DNA of 64,000 bases. Origin: Pseudomonas sp. Root71. Lineage in GTDB: Bacteria; Pseudomonadota; Gammaproteobacteria; Pseudomonadales; Pseudomonadaceae. Position 1 is the stretch's first letter, and each line of letters begins with the position of its first letter. The position numbers and the translations under genes were made by a program. Shown here in pieces: positions 51,403 through 59,520 of this stretch. The notes below the pieces were generated by a model. It did no database searches. It worked only from the letters and a program-made list of their open reading frames with translations, and was not told where the DNA came from. The stretch spans positions 316,040 through 380,039 of the forward strand of contig NZ_LMHY01000025.1 of NCBI RefSeq assembly GCF_001429045.1, given 5' to 3'.

Positions 51403-52769
51403 TAATGTTTCTCCAGACTGGACCCGCACAAGGCGGCAACGACGTTTTCCATCGCAGCGCTGCGCGACCCCTTGATCAAAATGGTGGTGTTTGTATCTTG
51501 CTCGGCGCCCAGGGCCTTGATCAGTTCAGCCTGCGTGCTGAAGTGAAAAGCCTGTGGACCGAATGCGTTCACGGCGTGAGCCATCATTGGCCCAACGGCG
51601 TACAGCGCAGAAACCTTGCCACGGGCGTACTCGCCCACGTCGCGGTGCCCCTGCTCCGCCCATTCGCCCAACTCGCCGATATCCCCGAGCACCAGGACGG
51701 TGCGACCGGAAAAGCCGGCCAGTATATCAACGGCAGCGCACATGGAGGTGGGGTTGGCGTTATAAGTGTCATCGATCACGCGCATGCCATTGCTGGCCAG
51801 TTGCGCGACGGTGCGGCCCTTGACCGGTTGCACCGCACCAAGGCCGGTGGCGATACCGAACAGCGACACGCCCAAGGCATGAGCAGCAGCGGCGGCAGCC
51901 ATGGCATTGGCGACGTTATGGGTGCCAAGCAGGTTCAGTTGCACGCGCTCCACACCTTCAGGGCTGTGCAGGTTGAATGCCGGGCAGCCACGAGCATCGG
52001 TGGCCAGGTCACTGGCATGGAAATCGGCGCTGGAGTTGCTCAACGCAAACGTCAGCACTTTGCGGTCGCCGGCGCGGGCCTTCCAGATCCCGAATGCCTT
52101 GTCGTCGAGATTGAGAACGGCGACGCCATCGGCATCCAGCCCTTCGATAATCTCGCCCTTGGCTTCGACGATTTTTTCCGGCCCGCCGAACTCGCCGACG
52201 TGGGCGGTCCCGGCATTGTTGAGAATGGCCACGTGCGGCCTGGTCAGGCCGACGGTGTAGGCAATTTCGCCCAGGCGCGAAGCACCCAACTCGATCACGG
52301 CAGCGGTGTGCTCCGGCGCCAGTTCGAGCAAGGTAAGCGGTACGCCGAGGTCGTTGTTCAGGTTGCCACGCGTGGCCAGCACCGCGCCGCGCGTGCGCAG
52401 GATGCTCGCAAGCATCTCCTTGACCGTGGTCTTGCCGCTGGAACCGGTGACGGCCGCGACCGGATGGGTGTAGGCGGCGCGATTCAGCGCACCCAATTGA
52501 CCCAACGCCTGGCGGGTGTCGCTGACCAGCAACTGCGGCAGCGTGCTGTCGGCCACTTCACGTTCGACCAGCGCAGCCACGGCGCCCTTGGCGGCGACAT
52601 CATTGAGATAGTCATGACCGTCAAAACGCGGACCGGTCAGGGCAATAAACAGTTGGCCCGGCTTGATCGCGCGGCTGTCGATGCTGACGCCGTCGAAGCT
52701 GGCATCGGCGGACACCAGGCGAGCATTCAGCGCAGCGGTCAGTTCACTCAGCTTCAAGGCCTTAAGCAT
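51402..52769 (-). CDS. murF: UDP-MurNAc-tripeptide--D-Ala-D-Ala ligase MurF
   Basis: Last cytoplasmic Mur ligase, which joins D-Ala-D-Ala (made by DdlB) to UDP-MurNAc-tripeptide. The 455 residues include the P-loop GSSGKTTVKEM, the ELGASRLGEIAY and NNAGTAHVGEFG stretches, and DDTYNANPTSM in the C-terminal domain. It overlaps murE by 8 bp. Confidence 0.97.
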   Translation of the reverse strand: MLKALKLSELTAALNARLVSADASFDGVSIDSRAIKPGQLFIALTGPRFDGHDYLNDVAAKGAVAALVEREVADSTLPQLLVSDTRQALGQLGALNRAAYTHPVAAVTGSSGKTTVKEMLASILRTRGAVLATRGNLNNDLGVPLTLLELAPEHTAAVIELGASRLGEIAYTVGLTRPHVAILNNAGTAHVGEFGGPEKIVEAKGEIIEGLDADGVAVLNLDDKAFGIWKARAGDRKVLTFALSNSSADFHASDLATDARGCPAFNLHSPEGVERVQLNLLGTHNVANAMAAAAAAHALGVSLFGIATGLGAVQPVKGRTVAQLASNGMRVIDDTYNANPTSMCAAVDILAGFSGRTVLVLGDIGELGEWAEQGHRDVGEYARGKVSALYAVGPMMAHAVNAFGPQAFHFSTQAELIKALGAEQDTNTTILIKGSRSAAMENVVAALCGSSLEKH

Positions 52770-54225
52770 GGGCCACCTCCCACGCGGTCAAGGCGTGATC
52801 GGCCTCGACCAGATCGGAAAAGGCATGACGCTCGCCGTTGATTTCCTGATAGTCCTCGTGACCTTTACCGGCCAGGACAATCACGTCATCCGCCGAGGCA
52901 CTGGCGATCAGCCGGGCAATCGCCTGACCACGACCGGCAACGAACTCCACTTTATCCGCAGCCGTGAAACCGGCGCGGATGTCATCGAAAATCACCGATG
53001 GATCTTCAGTGCGCGGATTGTCATCGGTCACCAGCACGCCATCGGCCAGGCGCTCAACCACTTCGGCCATCAACGGACGCTTGCCGCGATCGCGGTCGCC
53101 GCCACAGCCGAACAGGCACAGCAACCGGCCCTTGGCGTGTGGACGCAGGGCCAGCAATACTTTTTCCAGGGCATCCGGAGTGTGGGCGTAATCGACCACC
53201 ACCAGCGGCTGCGAGCCACCGCCCAGACGCTGCATGCGACCGGCAGGGCCTTCAAGCTTCGGCAGGACCGTGAGGATTTCGTCCAGGGCGTAATCCAGAC
53301 CGAGCAACGCGCCGACCGCGGCCAGGACATTGCTCAGGTTGAAGCGACCGAGCAAGGTGCTGCGCAAGTGGTGCTCGCCCTGTGGCGTGACCAGCGTGGC
53401 GCGCACGCCTTCGTCGTCGAATTGCGCCTGACGGCAATACAGGTAGGCACTGGAATCTTCCAGGCTGTAGGTGATCACCCGCGACTCGCGCTTGTCGGCG
53501 GCCAGTTGCCGGCCGAACTCGTCGTCGAGGTTGACCACGCGGCATTTCAAGTCATTCCAGTCAAATAGCCGGGCCTTGGCTTCGCCATAAGCCTGCATGG
53601 TGCCGTGATAATCCAGGTGATCGCGAGACAAGTTGGTCATCACAGCCACATCGAACGCCAGTGCAGTCACACGGCCCTGGTCCAGGCCATGGGAAGAAAC
53701 CTCCATCGCCACGGCTTTGGCGCCGGCCTTTTTCAGGTCCGCCAGGGTCGCTTGCACAGCAATCGGGTTTGGCGTGGTGTGCAGGCCGCTTTCCAGCGCG
53801 CCGTAGAAACCCGAACCGAGCGTGCCGACCAGGCCGCAGTGCTGACCGAGCAGATCCAGCGCCTGGGCAACCAATTGCGTTACGCTGGTCTTGCCGTTGG
53901 TGCCGGTCACGCCCACCAGGTTCAGGTGATGGCTCGGCTCGCCATAAAAGCGCCCGGCGATGTCCGACAGCTGAGCCGCCAGACCTTTGACCGGAATCAG
54001 TGGCACTTCAGTGATCGGCAGGACCGTGGCGCCTTCTACTTCATAGGCCACCGCGGCTGCACCGCGCTGCAAGGCGTCGGCAATATGCGCGCGCCCATCG
54101 AACTTCCCGCCTGGCACGGCGAGGAACAGATCGCCCGCGCGCACATTGCGGCTGTCCAGGGCGAGTTCGCGAATCAGCAAATCGTGGCCGGCATGAGGGA
54201 AAATCTTGTTCAGGCTCAGAGACAT
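52762..54225 (-). CDS. murE: UDP-MurNAc-L-Ala-D-Glu--meso-diaminopimelate ligase MurE
   Basis: Mur ligase that adds the third residue of the stem peptide. The 487 residues contain the P-loop GTNGKTSVTQL and the catalytic stretch NLSRDHLDYHG. The DNPR motif (VTDDNPRTEDP) marks meso-diaminopimelate rather than lysine as substrate. Its ATG shares a base with the ftsI stop (TGATG). Confidence 0.97.
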   Translation of the reverse strand: MSLSLNKIFPHAGHDLLIRELALDSRNVRAGDLFLAVPGGKFDGRAHIADALQRGAAAVAYEVEGATVLPITEVPLIPVKGLAAQLSDIAGRFYGEPSHHLNLVGVTGTNGKTSVTQLVAQALDLLGQHCGLVGTLGSGFYGALESGLHTTPNPIAVQATLADLKKAGAKAVAMEVSSHGLDQGRVTALAFDVAVMTNLSRDHLDYHGTMQAYGEAKARLFDWNDLKCRVVNLDDEFGRQLAADKRESRVITYSLEDSSAYLYCRQAQFDDEGVRATLVTPQGEHHLRSTLLGRFNLSNVLAAVGALLGLDYALDEILTVLPKLEGPAGRMQRLGGGSQPLVVVDYAHTPDALEKVLLALRPHAKGRLLCLFGCGGDRDRGKRPLMAEVVERLADGVLVTDDNPRTEDPSVIFDDIRAGFTAADKVEFVAGRGQAIARLIASASADDVIVLAGKGHEDYQEINGERHAFSDLVEADHALTAWEVAHA

Positions 54226-55967
54226 CAGCCGCGCCCTCCATTGGCTTTCAGCGGAACGACCGGTGTTGCGTTCGCTTGTTGAGTTGGTGGCAGGTTGTCC
54301 GGCGTGATGTTCATCAGGCGCAGGGTGCCCGACATCACGCGACTGAACACCGGCGCGGAAACCAGGCCACCGAAGTAACCGGCCTTGGTCGGCTCGTCGA
54401 TTACGACCACTATGGCGTAACGCGGATCGCTCATCGGGCCGAAGCCGGCGAACAGCGAACGGTAGGAGTTCTCGGCGTAACCCTTGGTGCCGACCGAGGT
54501 TTTGCGCGCAGTACCCGACTTGCCGCCCACGTGATACGCCGGTACCTGCGCACGGAACACACCGCGCGGGGCTTCGATCACTTGTTGCAGCATGCCTTGC
54601 ATGGTTTTCGCGACCGCCTCCGGCAACACCTGGGTGGTTTGCGGCGCCTTGTCGGTCTTGATCAGGGTCAGCGGTGCGAGGCGACCATTGTTGGCCAGGG
54701 CCGAGAAGGCATGGACCAGCTGGATCGCTGTCACGGAAACACCGTAGCCATAGGACAGCGTCGCGGTCTCGGCCTTACGCCACTCGCGGTAGTTCGGCAG
54801 GTTGCCGACACGCTCGCCCGGGAAGCCCAGGCCGGTGTCCTGGCCGAGCCCGACTTTCTGCGCCAGACGGAAAATGGTTTCGCCGCCGATATCGAACGCG
54901 ACCTTGCTCATGCCGACGTTACTGGAATTGATCAGAATGCCGGTCAGGTCGAGCACCGGGCCTTCGGTCTTGGATACGTCCTTGATGGTGTACTTGCCAA
55001 TCTGCAGGGAGCCCGGATACACCTCGACGGTGTCGCTCGGCTTCCAGCGGCCGGTTTCGATGGCAGCGCTCATCGAGATCGCTTTCATGGTCGAGCCTGG
55101 CTCGAACACGTCGATCATGGCGCGGTTACGCATCATCGCCGGCTGCAGGTTGCGGCGATTGTTCGGGTTGTAGGTCGGCTGGTTGACCATCGCGAGAATC
55201 TCGCCGGTCTTCACGTCCATGATCACCAGGCTGCCGGCCTTGGCGCCGTTCTCGATGATCGCGTTACGCAACTCGCGGTTGGCCAGGTATTGCAGGCGCA
55301 GGTCAATGGACAACGCCAAGGGCTTTCCGGCCTTGGCGTTTTTGGTGACCTGGACATCCTTGATCAACCGGCCGCGCCGGTCCTTGATGACTTGTCGTTT
55401 ACCCGGCACCCCGGCCAGCCATTCGTCATAGGCCAGTTCGATACCTTCCTTTCCATGGTCATCGATGTCGGTAAAGCCGACCATATGCGCGGTCACTTCA
55501 CCGGCCGGATAGAAACGGCGGAACTCTTCGATGCCATAGACGCCTGGCACTTTCAGATCGAGCACGGCCTGGCCCTGCTCAGGCGTCAGCCCGCGCACCA
55601 GGTAAATGAATTCTTTATTGGCTTGCGCTTCAAGGCGCTCGGCCAAGGCTTTAGGGTCTTGCCCCAGCGCAGCGGCCAATGCTGGCCACTTCTCTTTGGC
55701 CGTTTGCATCTCCTTGGCATTGGCCCAAAGGGTGGTGACAGGAGTACTCACGGCCAATGGCTCGCCGTTACGGTCGGTGATCAGACCACGGTGAGCCGGA
55801 ATCGGAATATGACGAACACTGCGGGCATCGCCCTGACCTTTAAGGAAGGCGCGGTCGACCACTTGCAAATCGATGATGCGCCAGGCAATCGCGGCCACCA
55901 TTATCCCTAGCAAACCCAGCACCACGCGGAACCGCCAAGGAAAGAGTGCACCTTCGAGTTTCATCAT
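54225..55967 (-). CDS. ftsI: Septal transpeptidase FtsI (PBP3)
   Basis: Class B penicillin-binding protein that cross-links septal peptidoglycan with FtsW. The 580 residues have one N-terminal membrane anchor (FRVVLGLLGIMVAAIAWRII), a pedestal domain with RGLITDRNGEPLAVSTP, and a transpeptidase domain with SxxK (EPGSTMK), SxN (SSN) and KSGTARK motifs. There are two adjacent ATGs (55967, 55964). The first overlaps the ftsL stop by 4 bp. Confidence 0.97.
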   Translation of the reverse strand: MMKLEGALFPWRFRVVLGLLGIMVAAIAWRIIDLQVVDRAFLKGQGDARSVRHIPIPAHRGLITDRNGEPLAVSTPVTTLWANAKEMQTAKEKWPALAAALGQDPKALAERLEAQANKEFIYLVRGLTPEQGQAVLDLKVPGVYGIEEFRRFYPAGEVTAHMVGFTDIDDHGKEGIELAYDEWLAGVPGKRQVIKDRRGRLIKDVQVTKNAKAGKPLALSIDLRLQYLANRELRNAIIENGAKAGSLVIMDVKTGEILAMVNQPTYNPNNRRNLQPAMMRNRAMIDVFEPGSTMKAISMSAAIETGRWKPSDTVEVYPGSLQIGKYTIKDVSKTEGPVLDLTGILINSSNVGMSKVAFDIGGETIFRLAQKVGLGQDTGLGFPGERVGNLPNYREWRKAETATLSYGYGVSVTAIQLVHAFSALANNGRLAPLTLIKTDKAPQTTQVLPEAVAKTMQGMLQQVIEAPRGVFRAQVPAYHVGGKSGTARKTSVGTKGYAENSYRSLFAGFGPMSDPRYAIVVVIDEPTKAGYFGGLVSAPVFSRVMSGTLRLMNITPDNLPPTQQANATPVVPLKANGGRG

Positions 55968-56257
55968 GGCGCCACCATCTTCACGTCAGCGGCACCGGGG
56001 ATGTGCATTTTCAATTGTTCGGTGGCCAGCACTTCGATACGGCTGTGGGCGGTCCAGGTGCTCTGCTCCAGAATCAACCGGCCCCACTCCGCCTGCGCCT
56101 TGTCGCGCACGCTCAGTTCGTTGTACAGCGAATTCAATAGCTGACGGTTCCAGTGCGCGCTGTAGGACACGCCGATGGCCGACACGAGCACGCCGACAAA
56201 CAGCAGCAGCATGAAGAAGCTTCCGCCGGGCAATGGCTTGGCGAAAAGCCTGCTCAC
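55964..56257 (-). CDS. ftsL: Cell division protein FtsL
   Basis: Small bitopic divisome protein that forms a complex with FtsB and FtsQ and activates FtsWI. The 97 residues comprise a short basic start (MSRLFAKPLPGG), one membrane segment (SFFMLLLFVGVLVSAIGVSY) and a periplasmic coiled-coil stretch (RQLLNSLYNELSVRDKAQAEWGRLILEQ). Overlaps of 4 bp on both sides place it in the usual dcw slot between rsmH and ftsI. Confidence 0.93.
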   Translation of the reverse strand: MSRLFAKPLPGGSFFMLLLFVGVLVSAIGVSYSAHWNRQLLNSLYNELSVRDKAQAEWGRLILEQSTWTAHSRIEVLATEQLKMHIPGAADVKMVAP

Positions 56258-57201
56258 CGCAGCTTCTCCGCCACACGCATGACAGCGCTACGGGAACGTG
56301 GGTTGGCTTTGAGTTCGGCGTCGGAGGCCGTCTGCGCTTTGCCATGGACTTTGATTTTCGGTTCGAAGGCGACATGCCGAACCGGCAGGTTGCGCGGCAG
56401 GTTGTCGGCTTCGCCTTTGACCAGCTTGCGCATGAACAGTTTGACGATACGGTCTTCAAGGGAGTGGAAGCTGATCACCACCAGGCGACCACCCACTTCC
56501 AGGCATTCCAGAGCGGCTTCGAGGCCGGTTTCCAGATCACCCAGTTCGTTGTTGACGTGAATACGCAATCCCTGGAACGCGCGGGTTGCAGGGTTCTTGC
56601 CCTTTTCCCACGCCGGGTTGGCGACCTTCAGGACTTCTGCCAGGTCACCGGTACGCTCGAATGGCCTGATGTCGCGGCGCTCGGCCACGGCACGGGCCAT
56701 GCGACCGGAGAAACGCTCTTCGCCGTATTCCTTGAACACCCGGGCGATTTCCTCCACGGGCGCGGTGTTGACGAATTCGGCGGCGCTGATGCCACGGGAC
56801 GGATCCATGCGCATGTCCAGCGGGCCGTCATTGAGGAAGCTGAAGCCGCGCTCAGGATCATCGAGCTGTGGCGAAGACACCCCCAGATCCAGCAGCACGC
56901 CGCTGACCTTGCCGGCCAGACCGCGTTCGGCGACTTCCGAACCGAGCTCGGCAAAGCTGCGCTGCACAACGACAAAGCGGCCGTCTTCGGCCGCTAGCGC
57001 TTGCCCGGTGGCAATCGCTTGTGGATCCTTATCGAATCCGAGCAACCGACCATCGGGTCCGAGCTGGCTGAGGATCAACCGGCTGTGTCCGCCGCGCCCG
57101 AACGTACCGTCCAGATAGCAGCCATCAGGACGTACGGCGAGAGCCTCGACGGCTTCGTCAAGCAGTACGGTGATGTGGTTAAAGCCGCTATCAATAGTCA
57201 C
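56254..57201 (-). CDS. rsmH: 16S rRNA (cytosine1402-N4)-methyltransferase RsmH
   Basis: SAM-dependent methyltransferase, also called MraW, that modifies C1402 of 16S rRNA. It acts at the same nucleotide as RsmI, whose gene lies about 2 kb away. The 315 residues begin with FNHITVLLDEAVEAL and have the SAM-binding stretch YLDGTFGRGGHSRLIL. Further family motifs are DLGVSSPQLDDPERGFSF and VISFHSLEDRIVK. It overlaps mraZ and ftsL by 4 bp each. Confidence 0.96.
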   Translation of the reverse strand: MTIDSGFNHITVLLDEAVEALAVRPDGCYLDGTFGRGGHSRLILSQLGPDGRLLGFDKDPQAIATGQALAAEDGRFVVVQRSFAELGSEVAERGLAGKVSGVLLDLGVSSPQLDDPERGFSFLNDGPLDMRMDPSRGISAAEFVNTAPVEEIARVFKEYGEERFSGRMARAVAERRDIRPFERTGDLAEVLKVANPAWEKGKNPATRAFQGLRIHVNNELGDLETGLEAALECLEVGGRLVVISFHSLEDRIVKLFMRKLVKGEADNLPRNLPVRHVAFEPKIKVHGKAQTASDAELKANPRSRSAVMRVAEKLR

Positions 57202-57653
57202 AGGATCAAATCACGCAGTTCATCAGGCATCGCGCCCGGTTGTTGAATGGCAGCCAGGTCAGCGGCAGAAACCGCGTTCCAGGCATCCTCGTCCCACAAT
57301 TGGAACTTGTTCAGTTGGCCTACCAACATCGCGCGCTTATCCAACTTGGCATATTCACGAAGACGCGGTGGAACCAGAAAACGACCACTGCCATCGAGCT
57401 CGAGGTCGACGGCATTACCAATCAGTAAACGTTGCAGGCGACGGTTCTCTTCGCGAAGCGAAGGCAATGCGCGCAGTTTGGTTTCAATAATTTCCCACTC
57501 ATCGAGGGGGTAAACACACAAACAAGGATCAACGGCATCAATTGTCACGATCAATTGACCGGAGCTACGCGAATCGAGCTCGTCACGGTACCGGCTCGGC
57601 ATAGCGAGACGGCCCTTTGCATCGAGACTGATAGCGTTGGCTCCGCGAAACAC
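57198..57653 (-). CDS. mraZ: Transcriptional regulator MraZ
   Basis: DNA-binding protein made of two AbrB/SpoVT-type swapped-hairpin units, which represses the dcw promoter in other bacteria. The 151 residues show the two DxxxR units: LDAKGRLAMPSRYRD near residue 10 and LDGSGRFLVPPRLREY near residue 85. It is the first gene of the dcw cluster. Three 10-bp-spaced repeats upstream fit its known type of operator. Confidence 0.96.
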   Translation of the reverse strand: MFRGANAISLDAKGRLAMPSRYRDELDSRSSGQLIVTIDAVDPCLCVYPLDEWEIIETKLRALPSLREENRRLQRLLIGNAVDLELDGSGRFLVPPRLREYAKLDKRAMLVGQLNKFQLWDEDAWNAVSAADLAAIQQPGAMPDELRDLIL

Positions 57654-57695
57654 GTCAGCGTTTCTCCAAATTCTAGCGTTTTGAGTTCAAAAAAC

Positions 57696-57721
57696 CCACT
57701 TCATGCCACTTTCCGCCACTT
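57696..57721 (-). promoter_or_regulatory. Probable MraZ operator: three direct repeats at 10-bp spacing
   Basis: On the minus strand AAGTGG occurs three times at exactly 10-bp intervals (forward CCACTT at 57696, 57706, 57716), each followed by GT, CA or CG. MraZ of E. coli binds several TGGGN boxes spaced by 5 nt, so the same period and core are present. The boxes sit just downstream of the -10 element, where binding would block initiation. Confidence 0.7.
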
Positions 57722-57727
57722 GCGCAC

Positions 57728-57757
57728 ACTATAGGAATGCGCCCACCACACCGTCAA
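57728..57757 (-). promoter_or_regulatory. Sigma70 promoter of the dcw cluster
   Basis: Minus strand TTGACG (57757-57752), an 18-bp spacer and TATAGT (57733-57728). This is the best sigma70 match in the window. Transcription would begin near 57720, inside the repeat boxes, about 70 nt before the mraZ ATG. Confidence 0.75.
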
Positions 57758-58010
57758 GGCGCGGAGTAAAGGAAAACCCTTACAGAACTGAGATTTAGGA
57801 GCATTAACGGAGAGGTAACGAGAATCCGGCAGATGAAACTGACCAATAACTTGAATCAGCACAGAAGGCTGCGTTCGAAAGTTAAAGTAATTTATTAAGA
57901 GTAAGATTTTTTTGGTATTACAAAAGAGGTTCTGCGGATGATTGTGTAAGGAGGGAAATTGCTATCACTTGCCCCCCTGCCTGATGATTCAAGCAGAGGA
58001 AAGAAAAAGG
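57758..58010. other. AT-rich spacer between the dcw promoter and rnpB
   Basis: About 250 bp with no gene visible. It is rich in A and T around 57880-57930 (AATTTATTAAGAG, GATTTTTTTGG). A T-rich tract lies just beyond the rnpB 3' end on the minus strand (forward AAAGAAAAAGG at 58000-58010) and may help end that RNA. Upstream elements of the dcw promoter may also be here. Confidence 0.45.
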
Positions 58011-58363
58011 TGGAGAGTCGATCTGTAAGCCGGGTTCTGTCTTGAACAGTCATTCGTCTACGATGGCCATCACTGGACATCTTTAGCAACCTACCCGGTC
58101 CCAGCGCGGGCCACGCCTTGGGACCCTATTTGGTCTTGCTCCAAGTGGGGTTTACCTAGCCACGAACTGTTGCCAGACGTGCGGTGCGCTCTTACCGCAC
58201 CTTTTCACCCTTACCGGCGCCGAAGCGCTTAGGCGGTTATTTTCTGTGGCACTTTCCGTAGGCTCACGCCTCCCAGGCATTACCTGGCACTTCGCCCTAT
58301 GGAGCCCGGACTTTCCTCCCCCCCCTAATTTTCATAGAGGGCAGCGACTGTCCGATCGACTCT
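58011..58363 (-). ncRNA. rnpB: RNase P RNA (class A)
   Basis: Catalytic RNA of RNase P, which matures tRNA 5' ends. On the minus strand it starts AGAGTCGATCGGACAGTCGC and ends ...GAACCCGGCTTACAGATCGACTCTCCA, so the two ends pair to form helix P1. Between them are the conserved GAGGAAAGTCCGGGCTCCAT region and the terminal AACCCGGCTTACA element. It is about 353 nt, the length expected for pseudomonads. It lies 75 bp after rsmI in the same orientation, as in P. aeruginosa. Confidence 0.96.
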
Positions 58364-58438
58364 CCGCCGCGAAGGTTACCGGCAGAGCGCCTGAAGAACA
58401 AGCACCAAGCGCCATAGAGCACGCCTGTGCGTCGGGTT

Positions 58439-59344
58439 TTACTCGCCCTTCTGCTGATCCAGCGCGATCTGGTACAGCACATTCTTTCGCTCGCCGGTGA
58501 TTTGCGCCGCCAAAGCCGCCGCACGCTTGAGCGGCATTTCTTCGAGCAACAGGTTGAGGATGCGCATCGCCTCGCTGCTGACGGTGCCTTCCTCCTCGGG
58601 CGCGGACCAGCCCGCCACCAGCACCACGCACTCGCCACGCTGCTGATTGCTGTCCGACTCGACAAACTCGCGCAGCTCAGCCAACGGCAGCCCCTTGAGA
58701 GTCTCAAACGTCTTGGTCAGCTCACGGGCAAGCAGCGCCGGGCGCTCGGGACCGAACACCAACTCCATGTCCTGAAGGCATTCCAGGATGCGATGCGGGG
58801 CCTCATAGAAGATCAATGTACGAGGCTCTTCCTTTACCTGCTCGAGACGCGCACGCCGCCCCACCGCCTTGGCCGGCAGAAAACCTTCGAAAATGAATCG
58901 GTCGGAAGGCAGCCCGGCCGCCGACAACGCCGCAATCAATGCGCAAGCACCCGGAACCGGCACCACACTGATGCCCGCCGCCCTGGCCTGCCGCACCAGG
59001 TGATAACCCGGATCGGAAATCAGCGGCGTCCCGGCATCCGAGATCAACGCCACGCTGTCACCGGCAAGCAGGCGCGTGATAAAGCGGCTACCTTCATCAC
59101 GCTCGTTGTGCTCATGGCAGGCCGCCAATGGCGTCGAGATGCCGAAATGTTGCATCAAGCGCTGGGAGTGACGAGTGTCTTCCGCGGCAATCAAGGCCAC
59201 TTCGCGCAGAATCTTCAGCGCCCGCGCACTGATGTCATCCAGGTTGCCGATGGGCGTCGCCACCACATAAAGCGAGCCAGCAGCGGAATTCAAAGCACCT
59301 GGAGCAGTCAAAGCGCACACCTCATGATCGGTAAAAGTCGCCAT
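58439..59344 (-). CDS. rsmI: 16S rRNA (cytidine1402-2'-O)-methyltransferase RsmI
   Basis: SAM-dependent tetrapyrrole-methylase-fold enzyme that methylates the ribose of C1402. The 301 residues have the signature LYVVATPIGNLDDIS at about 20-34, AEDTRHSQRLM, SDAGTPLISDPGY and PGACALIAALSAAGLPSDRFIFEGFLP. The ATG at 59344 is preferred to an upstream in-frame codon since MATFTDHEV is a more likely start and the extension is short. It is divergent from lpoA. Confidence 0.95.
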   Translation of the reverse strand: MATFTDHEVCALTAPGALNSAAGSLYVVATPIGNLDDISARALKILREVALIAAEDTRHSQRLMQHFGISTPLAACHEHNERDEGSRFITRLLAGDSVALISDAGTPLISDPGYHLVRQARAAGISVVPVPGACALIAALSAAGLPSDRFIFEGFLPAKAVGRRARLEQVKEEPRTLIFYEAPHRILECLQDMELVFGPERPALLARELTKTFETLKGLPLAELREFVESDSNQQRGECVVLVAGWSAPEEEGTVSSEAMRILNLLLEEMPLKRAAALAAQITGERKNVLYQIALDQQKGE

Positions 59345-59520
59345 TGTAGCGCGTAGCGAGACTCTCGAACCCGTAAGCAAACAAGGTATCGGTGACCGTT
59401 TGTGCGCTGGCGCAACATTTACACCAGCTAAATTGATCGATTCACGCCAGTAACATCGCGCCCCGGCCAGTGCTTGGGTACAATTCCACGCTAATTTGAT
59501 CGAGTATCAGGAACGCTTAC

